From positions 1 to 12,637 of the forward strand of contig DAHUZG010000290.1 in the NCBI GenBank assembly GCA_027306715.1: a DNA stretch of 12,637 nucleotides. The letters run 5' to 3'. The DNA comes from Acidimicrobiaceae bacterium (GTDB lineage: Bacteria > Actinomycetota > Acidimicrobiia > Acidimicrobiales > Bog-793). Under the pieces are notes generated by a model. The model searched no databases. It was given only the letters and a program-made list of their open reading frames with translations, and was not told the DNA's origin. Made by a program: the position numbers and the translations under genes. Below, piece by piece: positions 6,035 through 12,637 of the stretch (its first letter is position 1; each line of letters opens with the position of its first letter).

Positions 6035-7068
6035 CGTTGCAGCTCCGGCTCGAGCCCGGGCTCGCCGTCGCGGTCGGCGGCGGCGGTCTCGGGCCCTTCC
6101 CTGCGCAACGGGTCGACGTCACAGGCGAGCGTTCGCCCGCCCCCGATCTCCCGCCGCGCCGGCACGACGGTGAAACAGCTCTCCACCGCCCAGTCGCAAC
6201 GCGGATGGAAGTGGCATCCTCCCGGCATCGAGTCGAGCGTCGGTGGCGACCCGGCGATCGGCGTCATCGCCTGCCCGGCGCCAACCGCCCCCGGCAGGGC
6301 ACGCATCAGGCCGCGAGTGTAGGGATGGCGTGGCGATGCGAGCACCTCACCCGTCGTCCCCGACTCGACGACGCGCCCGCCGTAGAGCACGACGAGGCGG
6401 TCGGCCACCGCCGAGAGCACACCGAGGTCGTGGGTGATGATGAGCACCGAGAAGCCGTGCTCGTGGCGCAGGTTGTCGAGGAGGCGCAGGATCCCCGCCT
6501 GCACGGTGACGTCGAGGGCGGTCGTCGGCTCGTCGGCGACGAGCAGCTTCGGGGCACACGCCAGTGCCACGGCGATAGCGATCCGCTGGCGCATCCCGCC
6601 GGAGAACTGGTGAGGGTAGGCCCCGAGGGCAGCGGCCGGACCGGGGATCCGGACCGCGGCGAGCAGCTCGACGGCGCGCGCCTCAGCCTCGGCCTTGGAA
6701 AGCCCGAGATGCGCGCGGACGTGCTCGGTCAGCTGCACGTCGATGCGAAGAAGCGGGTGCAGCGCTGTCATCGGATCCTGCGAGACGAGGGCGATCTCCC
6801 TGCCGCGAAGCTCGCGCAGCCGCCGGCGGTCGAGCCCGACGAGGTCGCGGCCCTCGAACATCACCCGCCCGCTGACCCGGGCGCCGCCGGGAAGCAGGCC
6901 GAGCAGCGCCAGAGCAGTGAGCGTTTTGCCGCTGCCGGACTCACCGGCGAGCCCGACGATCTCGCCCGAGCCGACGGCGAAGGAGACGCCGTCGACGGCC
7001 CGGCGGATGCCGCGGCGGGTGCGCAGGCGCACGGTCAGCTCCTCGATGGCGAGCAGGTCGGGGCTCAC
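6031..7068 (-). CDS. Oligopeptide/dipeptide ABC transporter ATP-binding protein (OppD/DppD type)
   Basis: A 345-residue ATPase subunit. Motifs in order: Walker A GESGSGKT (42-49), Q-loop Q97-D98-P99, signature FSGGMRQ (155-161), Walker B LLVADEP with E180, D-loop TALD (183-186) and switch His213 in ITHD. The C-terminal domain has GGCHFHPRCDWAVESC and a later ACD, giving the four Cys associated with an iron-sulfur cluster in DppD/OppD-type ATPases. The start is GTG 7068, overlapping the OppC stop by 4 nt; longer readings of this frame run through the permease gene and are not real. The stop overlaps the OppF ATG. Being D type (FSGGMRQ) next to an F type (FSGGQCQ), it completes the usual heterodimeric ATPase pair. 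Confidence 0.95.
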   Translation of the reverse strand: MSPDLLAIEELTVRLRTRRGIRRAVDGVSFAVGSGEIVGLAGESGSGKTLTALALLGLLPGGARVSGRVMFEGRDLVGLDRRRLRELRGREIALVSQDPMTALHPLLRIDVQLTEHVRAHLGLSKAEAEARAVELLAAVRIPGPAAALGAYPHQFSGGMRQRIAIAVALACAPKLLVADEPTTALDVTVQAGILRLLDNLRHEHGFSVLIITHDLGVLSAVADRLVVLYGGRVVESGTTGEVLASPRHPYTRGLMRALPGAVGAGQAMTPIAGSPPTLDSMPGGCHFHPRCDWAVESCFTVVPARREIGGGRTLACDVDPLRREGPETAAADRDGEPGLEPELQR

Positions 7069-7994
7069 TTGCCGAGCATCCTCGCCGTCCGTGGGTCGAG
7101 CAGGTCGCGCAGGGCGTCGCCGACGAAGTTGAAGGCGAGCACCACCGTCGAGATCGCCAGGCCGGGGAACAGGCCGATCCACCAGTAGCTGAAGTTGTTG
7201 GCGCCCTCTGACACCATCGCTCCCCACTCTGCAGCGGGAGGCTGGGCGCCGAGGCCGAGGAAGGAAAGTCCTGCGAGGAGCAGGATCGCGTTGGCGACGT
7301 CGAGGGCGGCGAGGACGAGGATCGGCCCGGCGACGTTGGGACGCAGCTCGAACCACATCGTCCGCCAGCCGGAGGAGCCGAAAAGGCGCGCCGAGGCGAC
7401 GTACTCGGAGTGACGGGCGCCGAGGACGAGGCCGCGCGACAGCCGGGCATAGGACGGCCAGGAGACGACGATCACCGCCAGCACGGCATGGGTGAGGCTT
7501 TGTCCGAGCGCTGCTGCGACGGCCATCGCCAGGATGATCCCCGGGAAGGCGAAGAACAGGTCTGCGAGGCGCATGATCACGGTGTCTATGACACCGCCGA
7601 AGAAGCCGGCCGCCGCCCCGAGCAGCGATCCGATGGACATCGCCACGAGCACGAGCAGCGCCCCGAGCGGGAGGCTGATCCGAGCCCCGTAGAGGACGCG
7701 GCTCAGCACGTCCCGGCCGAGCTCGTCGGTGCCGAACAGGTACCGACGCGACGGCGGCGAGAACGGGGCCGCGAACTGCAAGTTCGGCGGGTGCGGGGCG
7801 ATGAGCGGGGCAAAGATCGCGATCACGACCCACCCAAGGAGGATCGCGCCGCCGGTGAGGGCGAGCGGTTGGCGCCACGACGGGCGCAGCGCCGCCCGGT
7901 CGGAGCGGGTGAGCCGCTCCTCGGTGGCCGCCGACCCGCTGTCGGGGCTGCCGGCCGGGCGGGCGCCGACGCCGAGCGTGCTCGTGATGCTCAC
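7065..7994 (-). CDS. Peptide-type ABC transporter permease (OppC/DppC type)
   Basis: A 309-residue inner-membrane permease. A variable Ser/Gly/Ala-rich N-terminus of about 40 residues is followed by the first membrane segment (ALTGGAILLGWVVIAIFAPLIAP). The hallmark FGTDELGRDVLSRVLYGARIS comes next, then the transmembrane core with LADLFFAFPGIILAMAVAAALG. The EAA coupling loop is around EYVASARLFGSSGWRTM followed by ELRPNVAGPILV. The last segments include GLSFLGLGAQPP and end with DALRDLLDPRTARML, typical of OppC proteins. GTG 7994 overlaps the OppB stop by 4 nt, and its own stop overlaps the OppD GTG. It forms the membrane channel together with the OppB-like subunit. Confidence 0.95.
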   Translation of the reverse strand: MSITSTLGVGARPAGSPDSGSAATEERLTRSDRAALRPSWRQPLALTGGAILLGWVVIAIFAPLIAPHPPNLQFAAPFSPPSRRYLFGTDELGRDVLSRVLYGARISLPLGALLVLVAMSIGSLLGAAAGFFGGVIDTVIMRLADLFFAFPGIILAMAVAAALGQSLTHAVLAVIVVSWPSYARLSRGLVLGARHSEYVASARLFGSSGWRTMWFELRPNVAGPILVLAALDVANAILLLAGLSFLGLGAQPPAAEWGAMVSEGANNFSYWWIGLFPGLAISTVVLAFNFVGDALRDLLDPRTARMLGK

Positions 7995-9061
7995 CGCAGC
8001 TCGATGCGCGGGTCGAGGAGGCTGTAGGCAAGATCGACGAGCAGGTTGATGACGATGTAGACGAGCGCCACGAACATGCTCACCCCCATGATCGCCGGCA
8101 GGTCGAGGTTGATCGCGCTCTGGTAGGCGTACTCGCCGATACCGGGCCAGCCGTAGATGTTCTCGACGAGCACGGTCCCCGACAGCAGGTTGGCGAATGC
8201 GAGCCCGGCGACCGTCGTGATCGCGAGCAGCGCCGGGCGAAGGACGTGGCGCCGGACCACGGTCCACTCCGGAAGGCCCTTGGCACGCGCGGCCCGCACG
8301 TAGTCGTTGTTGACGACCTCGAGCACCGAGGCCCGGGTGAAGCGGACCATCGTCCCGATCGTGAAGATGCCGAGCGTCACCCCCGGGAGCACGAGATGCT
8401 GCAGCGCCTGCACGAACAATGACCACTGCCCGTGCAAGATTGCGTCGACGGTATACATCCCGGTGATCGTCGCCGGAGGAGTCACGCCGGGGTCGAGCCG
8501 GCCGCCGCTCGGGAACCAGCCGAGCTTGGAGAAAAAGACGATGAACAGCACGAGGGCGACCCAGAAGGTGGGCATCGAGACGCCGGCGAGGCTGGCGATC
8601 CGGATAACGCCGTCGGCGGTCCGCCCGCGCCGTACGGCGGCGAGGAGCCCGAGGCTGACGCCGATGGCTGTCGAGACGACGATGGCGAAGAGCGCCAGCT
8701 CGAGGGTCGCCGGGATGTGCTGGCCGAGGTCGGAGAGCACCGGGTTGTTGTCGTGCTCGGAGATGCCGAGGTTTCCCTCGGCCAGCTTGCCGAGGTAGAT
8801 GAGGTACTGCTCGACGACCGGCTTGTCGAGCCCGTACTGGTGGTCCCAGGCCTTCACGATCGTCGGGTCGCTCATCGCCGTCTGACCGAGGGTCGCCGCC
8901 GCCGGGTTGCCCGGGACGAGGTGGGTGATGACGAAGGCGACGAGCGTAATGCCGACGACGAGGACGAGGCCGGTGCCGAGGCGCCGGGCGAGGAAGCGGG
9001 CGAGCCCGGCGGGGGTGACCCGCCGGGCTCGCCGGGAGAGCTCAGGAGCTGCTAGTGCCAC
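7991..9061 (-). CDS. Peptide-type ABC transporter permease (OppB/DppB type)
   Basis: A 356-residue inner-membrane permease. After a basic N-terminus the first membrane segment (GLVLVVGITLVAFVITHLV) is followed by the family's PGNPA motif and the conserved YGLDKPVVEQYLIYL stretch. The transmembrane core contains PATLELALFAIVVSTAIGV and SMPTFWVALVLFIVFF. The EAA loop is NNDYVRAARAKGLPEW followed by VVRRHVLRPALL, and the protein ends with NLLVDLAYSLLDPRIEL, as is usual for OppB. The start is GTG 9061, 1 nt after the stop of the binding-protein gene; no clear ribosome site is seen, so re-initiation after the upstream gene is likely. Confidence 0.95.
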   Translation of the reverse strand: MALAAPELSRRARRVTPAGLARFLARRLGTGLVLVVGITLVAFVITHLVPGNPAAATLGQTAMSDPTIVKAWDHQYGLDKPVVEQYLIYLGKLAEGNLGISEHDNNPVLSDLGQHIPATLELALFAIVVSTAIGVSLGLLAAVRRGRTADGVIRIASLAGVSMPTFWVALVLFIVFFSKLGWFPSGGRLDPGVTPPATITGMYTVDAILHGQWSLFVQALQHLVLPGVTLGIFTIGTMVRFTRASVLEVVNNDYVRAARAKGLPEWTVVRRHVLRPALLAITTVAGLAFANLLSGTVLVENIYGWPGIGEYAYQSAINLDLPAIMGVSMFVALVYIVINLLVDLAYSLLDPRIELR

Positions 9062-9062
9062 A

Positions 9063-10652
9063 TCAGTAGAGGTTGCGAAGGTCGACCTCCCACAGGCCGT
9101 TCGGTGTCAGGTTGTGAAGGTTCTTCGTCCCGACGACCACCTGCGCGCCTTGGACGAGGGTGACGAAAGGTCCCTGGGCGTTGAGGTCGCGCTGGAAGGT
9201 CTGGAAGATCGCCTGGCGCGCGGCGGGGTTGACGACGCTCGCCGCGCGTCCCGCCAGCGCGACGAGACCCGGGTCCATCTTGGCGGTCCATCCGGCCCGC
9301 AGCCCGACGAGGGCGCCCGGCGCGAAGTTGAGGTAATCGGCAGCCTCGGGGAAGTCCGGGCCCCAGTACCACAGGCCGATCTGCTCGGTACCGGCGCGGT
9401 AGGTCTGGAGGGCGACCGTCAGCGATGCCGGCGCCAGCGTGGCAGTGATGCCGGCTTGCTGAAGGTCCTGCTGGACTCGCGCCGCCAGGTCGCCGAAGTC
9501 GATTCCGTTGGACTGGAAGCTCTCGGGGTAGCTGAGGGTCACCGCCGGATGCTTCAGGCCCGACTTCGCCAGCCAGCTCTTGGCGAGCCGCAGGTTGTAG
9601 GAGGAGTCGGCGCTCGCCGGCAGCGAGCCGTTGTAGGCGGTCGGGATGACGCCGGGGGACTGCACCGCGCCGGCACCGGCCAGCTGGAGCAGGCCCTTGT
9701 AGTTGATGGCGTAGCGGACCGCCTTCTGGAAGTCCTTGTTCGAGGTCACCTTCGAGACCTTCGGGTTGTCGTTGGTGAACAGGAAGAAGACGTTCGGCGA
9801 CGCGCCGCCGACGACCTGCACGCCCGAGAGCGACTTCGTCTGGGAGGGCGACATGTCGACGCCGACCTCGTAGGTCCCCCGCTCGACGTCGAGGCCCTGC
9901 TCGGGGGCGTTGACGTTCCGGACGACGACCTGCGACCAGGCGGGCTTCGGGCCCCAGTAGTTCGGGTTTGCCGTGAGCACGACCTGGCTCGAGACGTTGA
10001 ACGAGCTCATCACGTACGGTCCCGAGCCTGCGGAATGGTTGTTCAGCCAGTTCTCGGCGGTGTCCTTGGTCGAGGCGTCGGCGGCGTCGGTGCCGCCGTG
10101 CTTGGTGACGACCGACTTCTCGAGCACGCCGGTCGAGGGGTTCGGAAGGATGTAGGGGAGCGCCGGGTTCGGCTGGGCCGAGGTGAACACCACCGTCTCA
10201 GGCCCCTCGGCGGTGATCGTCTCTCCGCCAAGGAGGACCGACGGGTTGCCCTTCAGGTTGACAAGGCGCTGCTCGGACCAGACGACGTCAGCAGAGGTGA
10301 CAGGCGTCCCGTCGGAGAACTTCGCCTTCGGGTCGAGGTGGAAGACGTACTTCCGACCGCCGTCGAGCACCTGCCAGGACGTGGCGAGGAGCGGGACGAC
10401 CTTCTTGAAGTTGTTGCCGTCGAAGGTCACGAGGGTGTCGTACATGGCGTTGTCGACGAGCTCGCCGGTGTTCTCGAACATGTGCCCCGGGTCGGCGGTG
10501 ACGAGGGAGAACGAGTTGTCGATCACCAGCGTGCGCCCCCCGGAGGCTGCCGGGTGGCTCGCCGCGCTTGCCGGCAGGCCGCCTGCTGCACCGAAGAGCA
10601 GGGCGACTCCTGACGTGGATGCGGCGAGCACGGAGAAGAAGCGCCTGTTCAC
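9063..10652 (-). CDS. Family 5 extracellular solute-binding protein (peptide-type ABC importer)
   Basis: A 529-residue SBP_bac_5 protein that captures the substrate outside the membrane. It shows DTLVTFD, the hallmark YVFHLDPKAKFSDGTPVTSAD, the central GSGPYVMSS and LTANPNYWG, and KAVRYAINY. The signal peptide starts NRRFFSVLAAS, continues with a hydrophobic stretch and has an A-S-A cleavage site near residues 28-30. The Arg pair followed by x-Phe resembles a twin-arginine signal. No lipobox Cys is present and I see no Cys at all, although Gram-positive binding proteins are usually lipoproteins. GTG 10652 has GGAGG just upstream; the ATG at 10763 would give an unsuitable N-terminus. First gene of the operon. 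The ligand is probably a peptide but is not proven. Confidence 0.93.
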   Translation of the reverse strand: MNRRFFSVLAASTSGVALLFGAAGGLPASAASHPAASGGRTLVIDNSFSLVTADPGHMFENTGELVDNAMYDTLVTFDGNNFKKVVPLLATSWQVLDGGRKYVFHLDPKAKFSDGTPVTSADVVWSEQRLVNLKGNPSVLLGGETITAEGPETVVFTSAQPNPALPYILPNPSTGVLEKSVVTKHGGTDAADASTKDTAENWLNNHSAGSGPYVMSSFNVSSQVVLTANPNYWGPKPAWSQVVVRNVNAPEQGLDVERGTYEVGVDMSPSQTKSLSGVQVVGGASPNVFFLFTNDNPKVSKVTSNKDFQKAVRYAINYKGLLQLAGAGAVQSPGVIPTAYNGSLPASADSSYNLRLAKSWLAKSGLKHPAVTLSYPESFQSNGIDFGDLAARVQQDLQQAGITATLAPASLTVALQTYRAGTEQIGLWYWGPDFPEAADYLNFAPGALVGLRAGWTAKMDPGLVALAGRAASVVNPAARQAIFQTFQRDLNAQGPFVTLVQGAQVVVGTKNLHNLTPNGLWEVDLRNLY

Positions 10653-10656
10653 AGAT

Positions 10657-10661
10657 CCTCC
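10657..10661 (-). promoter_or_regulatory. Ribosome binding site GGAGG of the binding-protein gene
   Basis: GGAGG lies 4 nt before GTG 10652 (GGAGGATCTGTG). It decides the start in favour of this GTG over the upstream in-frame ATG at 10763, and the signal peptide then begins correctly. Confidence 0.75.
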
Positions 10662-10678
10662 AGTGCTAGGAAGGCTCA

Positions 10679-10707
10679 ATTGTGCCGGTTGGACGGCGGC
10701 TTGACAA
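10679..10707 (-). promoter_or_regulatory. Sigma70-type promoter of the importer operon
   Basis: On the minus strand TTGTCA (10707-10702, 5 of 6 matches to the consensus) and CACAAT (10684-10679, 4 of 6) are separated by exactly 17 bp. Transcription would start near 10672, giving a leader of about 20 nt before GTG 10652. It is the only good promoter-like pair noticed in front of the six-gene operon. Confidence 0.6.
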
Positions 10708-11133
10708 CTCCAGCGCCGCGGGGGTGGGACTCTCGGCCGGTATGCTTGCGCGCGCAAAGACATTGCGAGGACTCGACGGCGGAGGATTCGCCGGAAGCGC
10801 CGAGCTCGACAGCCCCCCGCGAAGCTCTGCCAAACCGCCGGGAGGCTCTCCCGCCGGGTCCGGAGCCGGCGAGCACCGGATCTCCTGGCGCCTCAGCGGG
10901 CGGGGGCGGCCCGCGGCGTCGCTTCGCTCGGGTCCGGAAGACGCCATGGAGATCCTGCTCGAGGTCCATCTGGAGACGGTGACTGCTGGTGGCCGGAGCG
11001 CTACGCCGACAACGCCGGAGTGCTGGCGGCCGGTCGGTGCGCCGCGCCAAGAGCCTCATCGAGACCGGCGAGGCGCCATCGCCGGAATGCGCAGTAACCC
11101 CGCTCACCGGAGCGCCCCCGGCCCCTCCGGGGA
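10708..11133. other. About 430 bp without a recognisable gene
   Basis: Several overlapping frames are open on the plus strand (for example 10682-11137), but their compositions look like GC-driven shadow frames. Two short patches look protein-like: EHRISWRLSGR through AMEILLEVHLETV (about 10870-10980), and in another frame RRAKSLIETGEAPS (about 11040-11085). The second resembles, from memory, the C-terminal end of some SRPBCC proteins. The two patches are not in one frame, so at most this is a decayed gene. The stretch probably includes the upstream control region of the importer operon at its left end. Confidence 0.35.
10746..10757. promoter_or_regulatory. 12-bp perfect palindrome TTGCGCGCGCAA upstream of the importer promoter
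   Basis: TTGCGCGCGCAA is a perfect palindrome centred about 45 bp upstream of the -35 box. Its position would suit an activator or repressor site. Alternating GC runs occur by chance in GC-rich DNA, so an operator role is only a possibility. Confidence 0.25.
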
Positions 11134-11139
11134 GTGAGC
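11102..11139. other. Two-tier inverted repeat (hairpin) before the transposase remnant
   Basis: GCTCAC (11102-11107) pairs with GTGAGC (11134-11139). Inside, CCCCGG (11116-11121) pairs with CCGGGG (11127-11132) around a 5-nt loop, leaving 8 unpaired nt on the left and 1 on the right. No T-tract follows. It could be a transcription block or a structure belonging to the decayed element. Confidence 0.45.
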
Positions 11140-11640
11140 CTCGTTGTGCTGCGACGGGGCATACGCGACGCTCGCCGGCAGGGCTGGCGCGAACGATCCT
11201 CACCTCCCGGATGCGCCGGGACGCCGCGATCTACGAGGCCGCGCCGGCCCGGACCGGAAAGCGAGGGCGCCCACGGACCAAAGGAACCAGGCTCGCGACC
11301 CCTGCCCAGCTGGCGGCGGGGCTCGCCGACGACGCCTTCTGCCACGTGAGCGCCTGCTGGCGGGGACGGACCAAGGAGCTGTTGGTGTGGAGCCGTCCCG
11401 TGCTGTGGTGCTCGGTCGACAAGAAGAACCTCGTGTTGCTCGTCGTCGTGCGCGATCTTGAAGGCGTCATGCACGAAGACTTCTTCTCCACGACCGACCT
11501 TGTTCTTCACGACCGACCTTGACGCATCCGCCGGTGCCGTCGCCTCCAACTATGCCGGTCGCTGGTCGATCGAGTGCGTCAACCGCGAGGTGAAGCAGTG
11601 CCATCACGGGCAAGGCGAAGAAGGCCCTGATGCATCTAGT
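11134..11640 (+). pseudogene. Decayed DDE transposase fragment (IS4/IS701-like)
   Basis: The remnant keeps pieces of a DDE transposase in three frames. First is CDGAYATLAGR (from about 11147), containing the second catalytic Asp. Next, in another frame, LARTILTSRMRRDAAIYEA, TGKRGRPRTKGTRLATP and LVVVRDLEGVMHEDFFSTTDL. Last, in a third frame, FFTTDLDASAG and NYAGRWSIECVNREVKQ with the catalytic Glu region. The N-terminal half with the first Asp and the end after VKQ are missing. Removing 19 nt (11502-11520) restores the last junction exactly. No terminal inverted repeats or target duplication were found. It cannot make an active transposase. The DDE call is firm; the exact IS family is from memory of similar sequences. 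Confidence 0.75.
11481..11520. repeat. Imperfect 19-21 bp tandem duplication causing a frameshift in the transposase
   Basis: TTCTTCTCCACGACCGACCTT (11481-11501 region) is followed directly by GTTCTTCACGACCGACCTT (11502-11520). The second unit matches the last 19 bases of the first at 17 positions. At protein level it duplicates the FFSTTDL motif and shifts the frame by one. Confidence 0.85.
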
Positions 11641-11663
11641 TTGAGCGCCTGGCCCAGAGCGCG

Positions 11664-12637
11664 TCAGCGCGGCTCGATGAGGGAGATGATGGCCTCCAGT
11701 GGTGCCACGGCCAGCGCGCTGCTGTGATCGCCGGTACCAACGCTCATCACGACGCCGTCTCCACGAGAGGCCATGCCGGCACAGACCTCGAACGCCTTCC
11801 CAGCGAAGGTGAAGGGGTCGGAGATCCCCGAAGGGCTCAGCGACCCATCGACGGCCACGAAGCGATGCAGGTACCTCCACGTGCCCTCGAGATCAACGAG
11901 CTGGTGGGTGATGAAGAGGAAGCCGTCGTCGACGGAGAGACCCGGCGAGCCACCCCGAAGTCCCGCGAAGCGGCAGTCGGTCGGCATGCGCACGAGCTCC
12001 TCGAGGCAGGAGCGCGAGTCGTCGAAGCGGAGCACAGTAAAGGGACGGCAACAGCTTACGACGCAGAGCTCGCCAGCGAGAACAAATGGCATCCATCTCT
12101 TCTGGCTTTCGTGACGGGAGGTGTCAGGGTCCTCGAGCATGCTGGTCAGCTCGTAGCGACCGTCCTCGACCGAGAGAAGCACCTGCCGGTCCTGACCACC
12201 GGCGCCGAGGCTCCGGCGCTTGGCGAGAGCCCACAAGCGATCACGCCACGAAAAGAGGCGACAGTCCTCGAAGCCGAGCTCGCTGCTCGATTGGTGCCGT
12301 GGCAGCTCCACATCCTGCAGCACCGCCTCAGCGGTGACCACGAGACGCTCGTCGAGGGTGGCGAGCACGTCGCGCGCCGGCGTCTCGAAGTCGGCGGAGG
12401 GGTCGCCGAGCTTGAGATCGACGCAGCGTACGACACAGACGAGCGAGCCGTCGGCGGCTGCGGCGATGCTTGGGTGTGTCTGCGCCCACCCCGAGGCCGC
12501 CTGGAGGCTAGGAAGGCCGAGCACGTCGACGTCCCGACAGAGCTGCGCGAGCCGGGGCGGGCGGGAGGTCGATCGGCGCCGGACGGGGCGCGGGGTCCGG
12601 TCTTCGAGCCACGCTCGATTTGCGACCAGCGCAGCCA
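11664..12637 (-). CDS. GH130-like five-bladed beta-propeller protein, C-terminal part (cut by right edge)
   Basis: The last ~323 residues of a protein whose N-terminus lies beyond the right edge. An internal GTG at 12524 could start a 286-residue form, but the frame stays open to the edge (with ALVANRAWLEDR) and no start there is convincing. It resembles the propeller domain found in bacterial proteins that join TPR/glycosyltransferase modules to a GH130-like region. Counted from the first visible residue: HPSIA (about 54), GFEDCRLF (about 120-127), KRWMPFV (about 178), SCCRPFTVL, LRGGSPGLSVDDGFLF (about 225), LHRFVAVD, SDPFTF and EVCAGMASRGDGVVMSVG. GH130 members act on mannosides, but many relatives are uncharacterised, so no reaction is assigned. 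It ends 66 nt beyond the last conserved transposase codon. Confidence 0.65.
   Translation of the reverse strand, partial: AALVANRAWLEDRTPRPVRRRSTSRPPRLAQLCRDVDVLGLPSLQAASGWAQTHPSIAAAADGSLVCVVRCVDLKLGDPSADFETPARDVLATLDERLVVTAEAVLQDVELPRHQSSSELGFEDCRLFSWRDRLWALAKRRSLGAGGQDRQVLLSVEDGRYELTSMLEDPDTSRHESQKRWMPFVLAGELCVVSCCRPFTVLRFDDSRSCLEELVRMPTDCRFAGLRGGSPGLSVDDGFLFITHQLVDLEGTWRYLHRFVAVDGSLSPSGISDPFTFAGKAFEVCAGMASRGDGVVMSVGTGDHSSALAVAPLEAIISLIEPR

Noticed and set aside
3075..6122. 1015-residue minus frame suggesting an ATPase-peptidase fusion
   Set aside because: The N-terminal part is an out-of-frame reading of the OppF gene; homology to DUF885 begins only after about 4856.
6031..8031. 666-residue minus frame suggesting a permease-ATPase fusion
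   Set aside because: The first ~320 residues are an out-of-frame reading of the OppC gene; the true ATPase starts at GTG 7068.
8907..10613. 568-residue plus-strand open frame
   Set aside because: Lies antisense to the binding-protein gene, with Arg/Gly/Val-rich composition and no family motifs.
10701..10746. Plus-strand TTGACA (10701-10706) with TATGCT (10741-10746)
   Set aside because: The 34-bp spacing is far too long for a promoter; the overlapping minus-strand pair has correct 17-bp spacing.

Overview
The window is very GC-rich DNA with frequent GTG starts, GTGA/ATGA stop-start overlaps and a luciferase-like (LLM class, probably F420-using) oxidoreductase. This suggests a high-GC actinobacterium; the class cannot be fixed from the sequence, and an Acidimicrobiia- or Thermoleophilia-like soil lineage is only a guess.

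Left part (1-1100): the first ~34 codons of a membrane-like protein run off the left edge. Next, on the minus strand, comes a DUF433 antitoxin / DUF5615 PIN-like toxin pair. The antitoxin frame is broken twice. The toxin core is intact but carries a ~60-residue Arg/Gly-rich tail made of degenerate repeats.

Middle-left (1162-3047): a minus-strand NTF2/SnoaL-like protein is divergent from a plus-strand pair, a RidA-family protein and an LLM oxidoreductase, joined by a GTGA overlap. The RidA relative has Asn where active imine deaminases have the key Arg. The two divergent starts are only 36 bp apart, lack visible Shine-Dalgarno sequences and may be leaderless.

Centre (3075-10707): a complete minus-strand peptide-type ABC importer operon in the order substrate-binding protein, OppB-like permease, OppC-like permease, OppD-like ATPase, OppF-like ATPase, DUF885 HExxH metallopeptidase. 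Four of the five junctions are 4-nt overlaps and the fifth has a 1-nt gap. A sigma70-type promoter (TTGTCA, 17 bp, CACAAT) and a GGAGG site sit in front of the binding protein. The layout suggests import of peptides, or peptide-like compounds, followed by hydrolysis in the cytoplasm. The binding protein has a twin-arginine-like signal and no lipobox.

Right part (10708-12637): about 430 bp without a recognisable gene, then a frameshifted remnant of a DDE (IS4/IS701-like) transposase. One of its frameshifts is explained exactly by a 19-bp imperfect tandem duplication. Last is the C-terminal part of a minus-strand GH130-like beta-propeller protein that runs off the right edge.

No rRNA, tRNA, CRISPR array or phage module was seen. 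I did not find a clearly new multi-gene system. The best leads are the RidA-like/LLM/NTF2 cluster, the importer plus peptidase with its unusual binding protein, and the decayed toxin-antitoxin locus.
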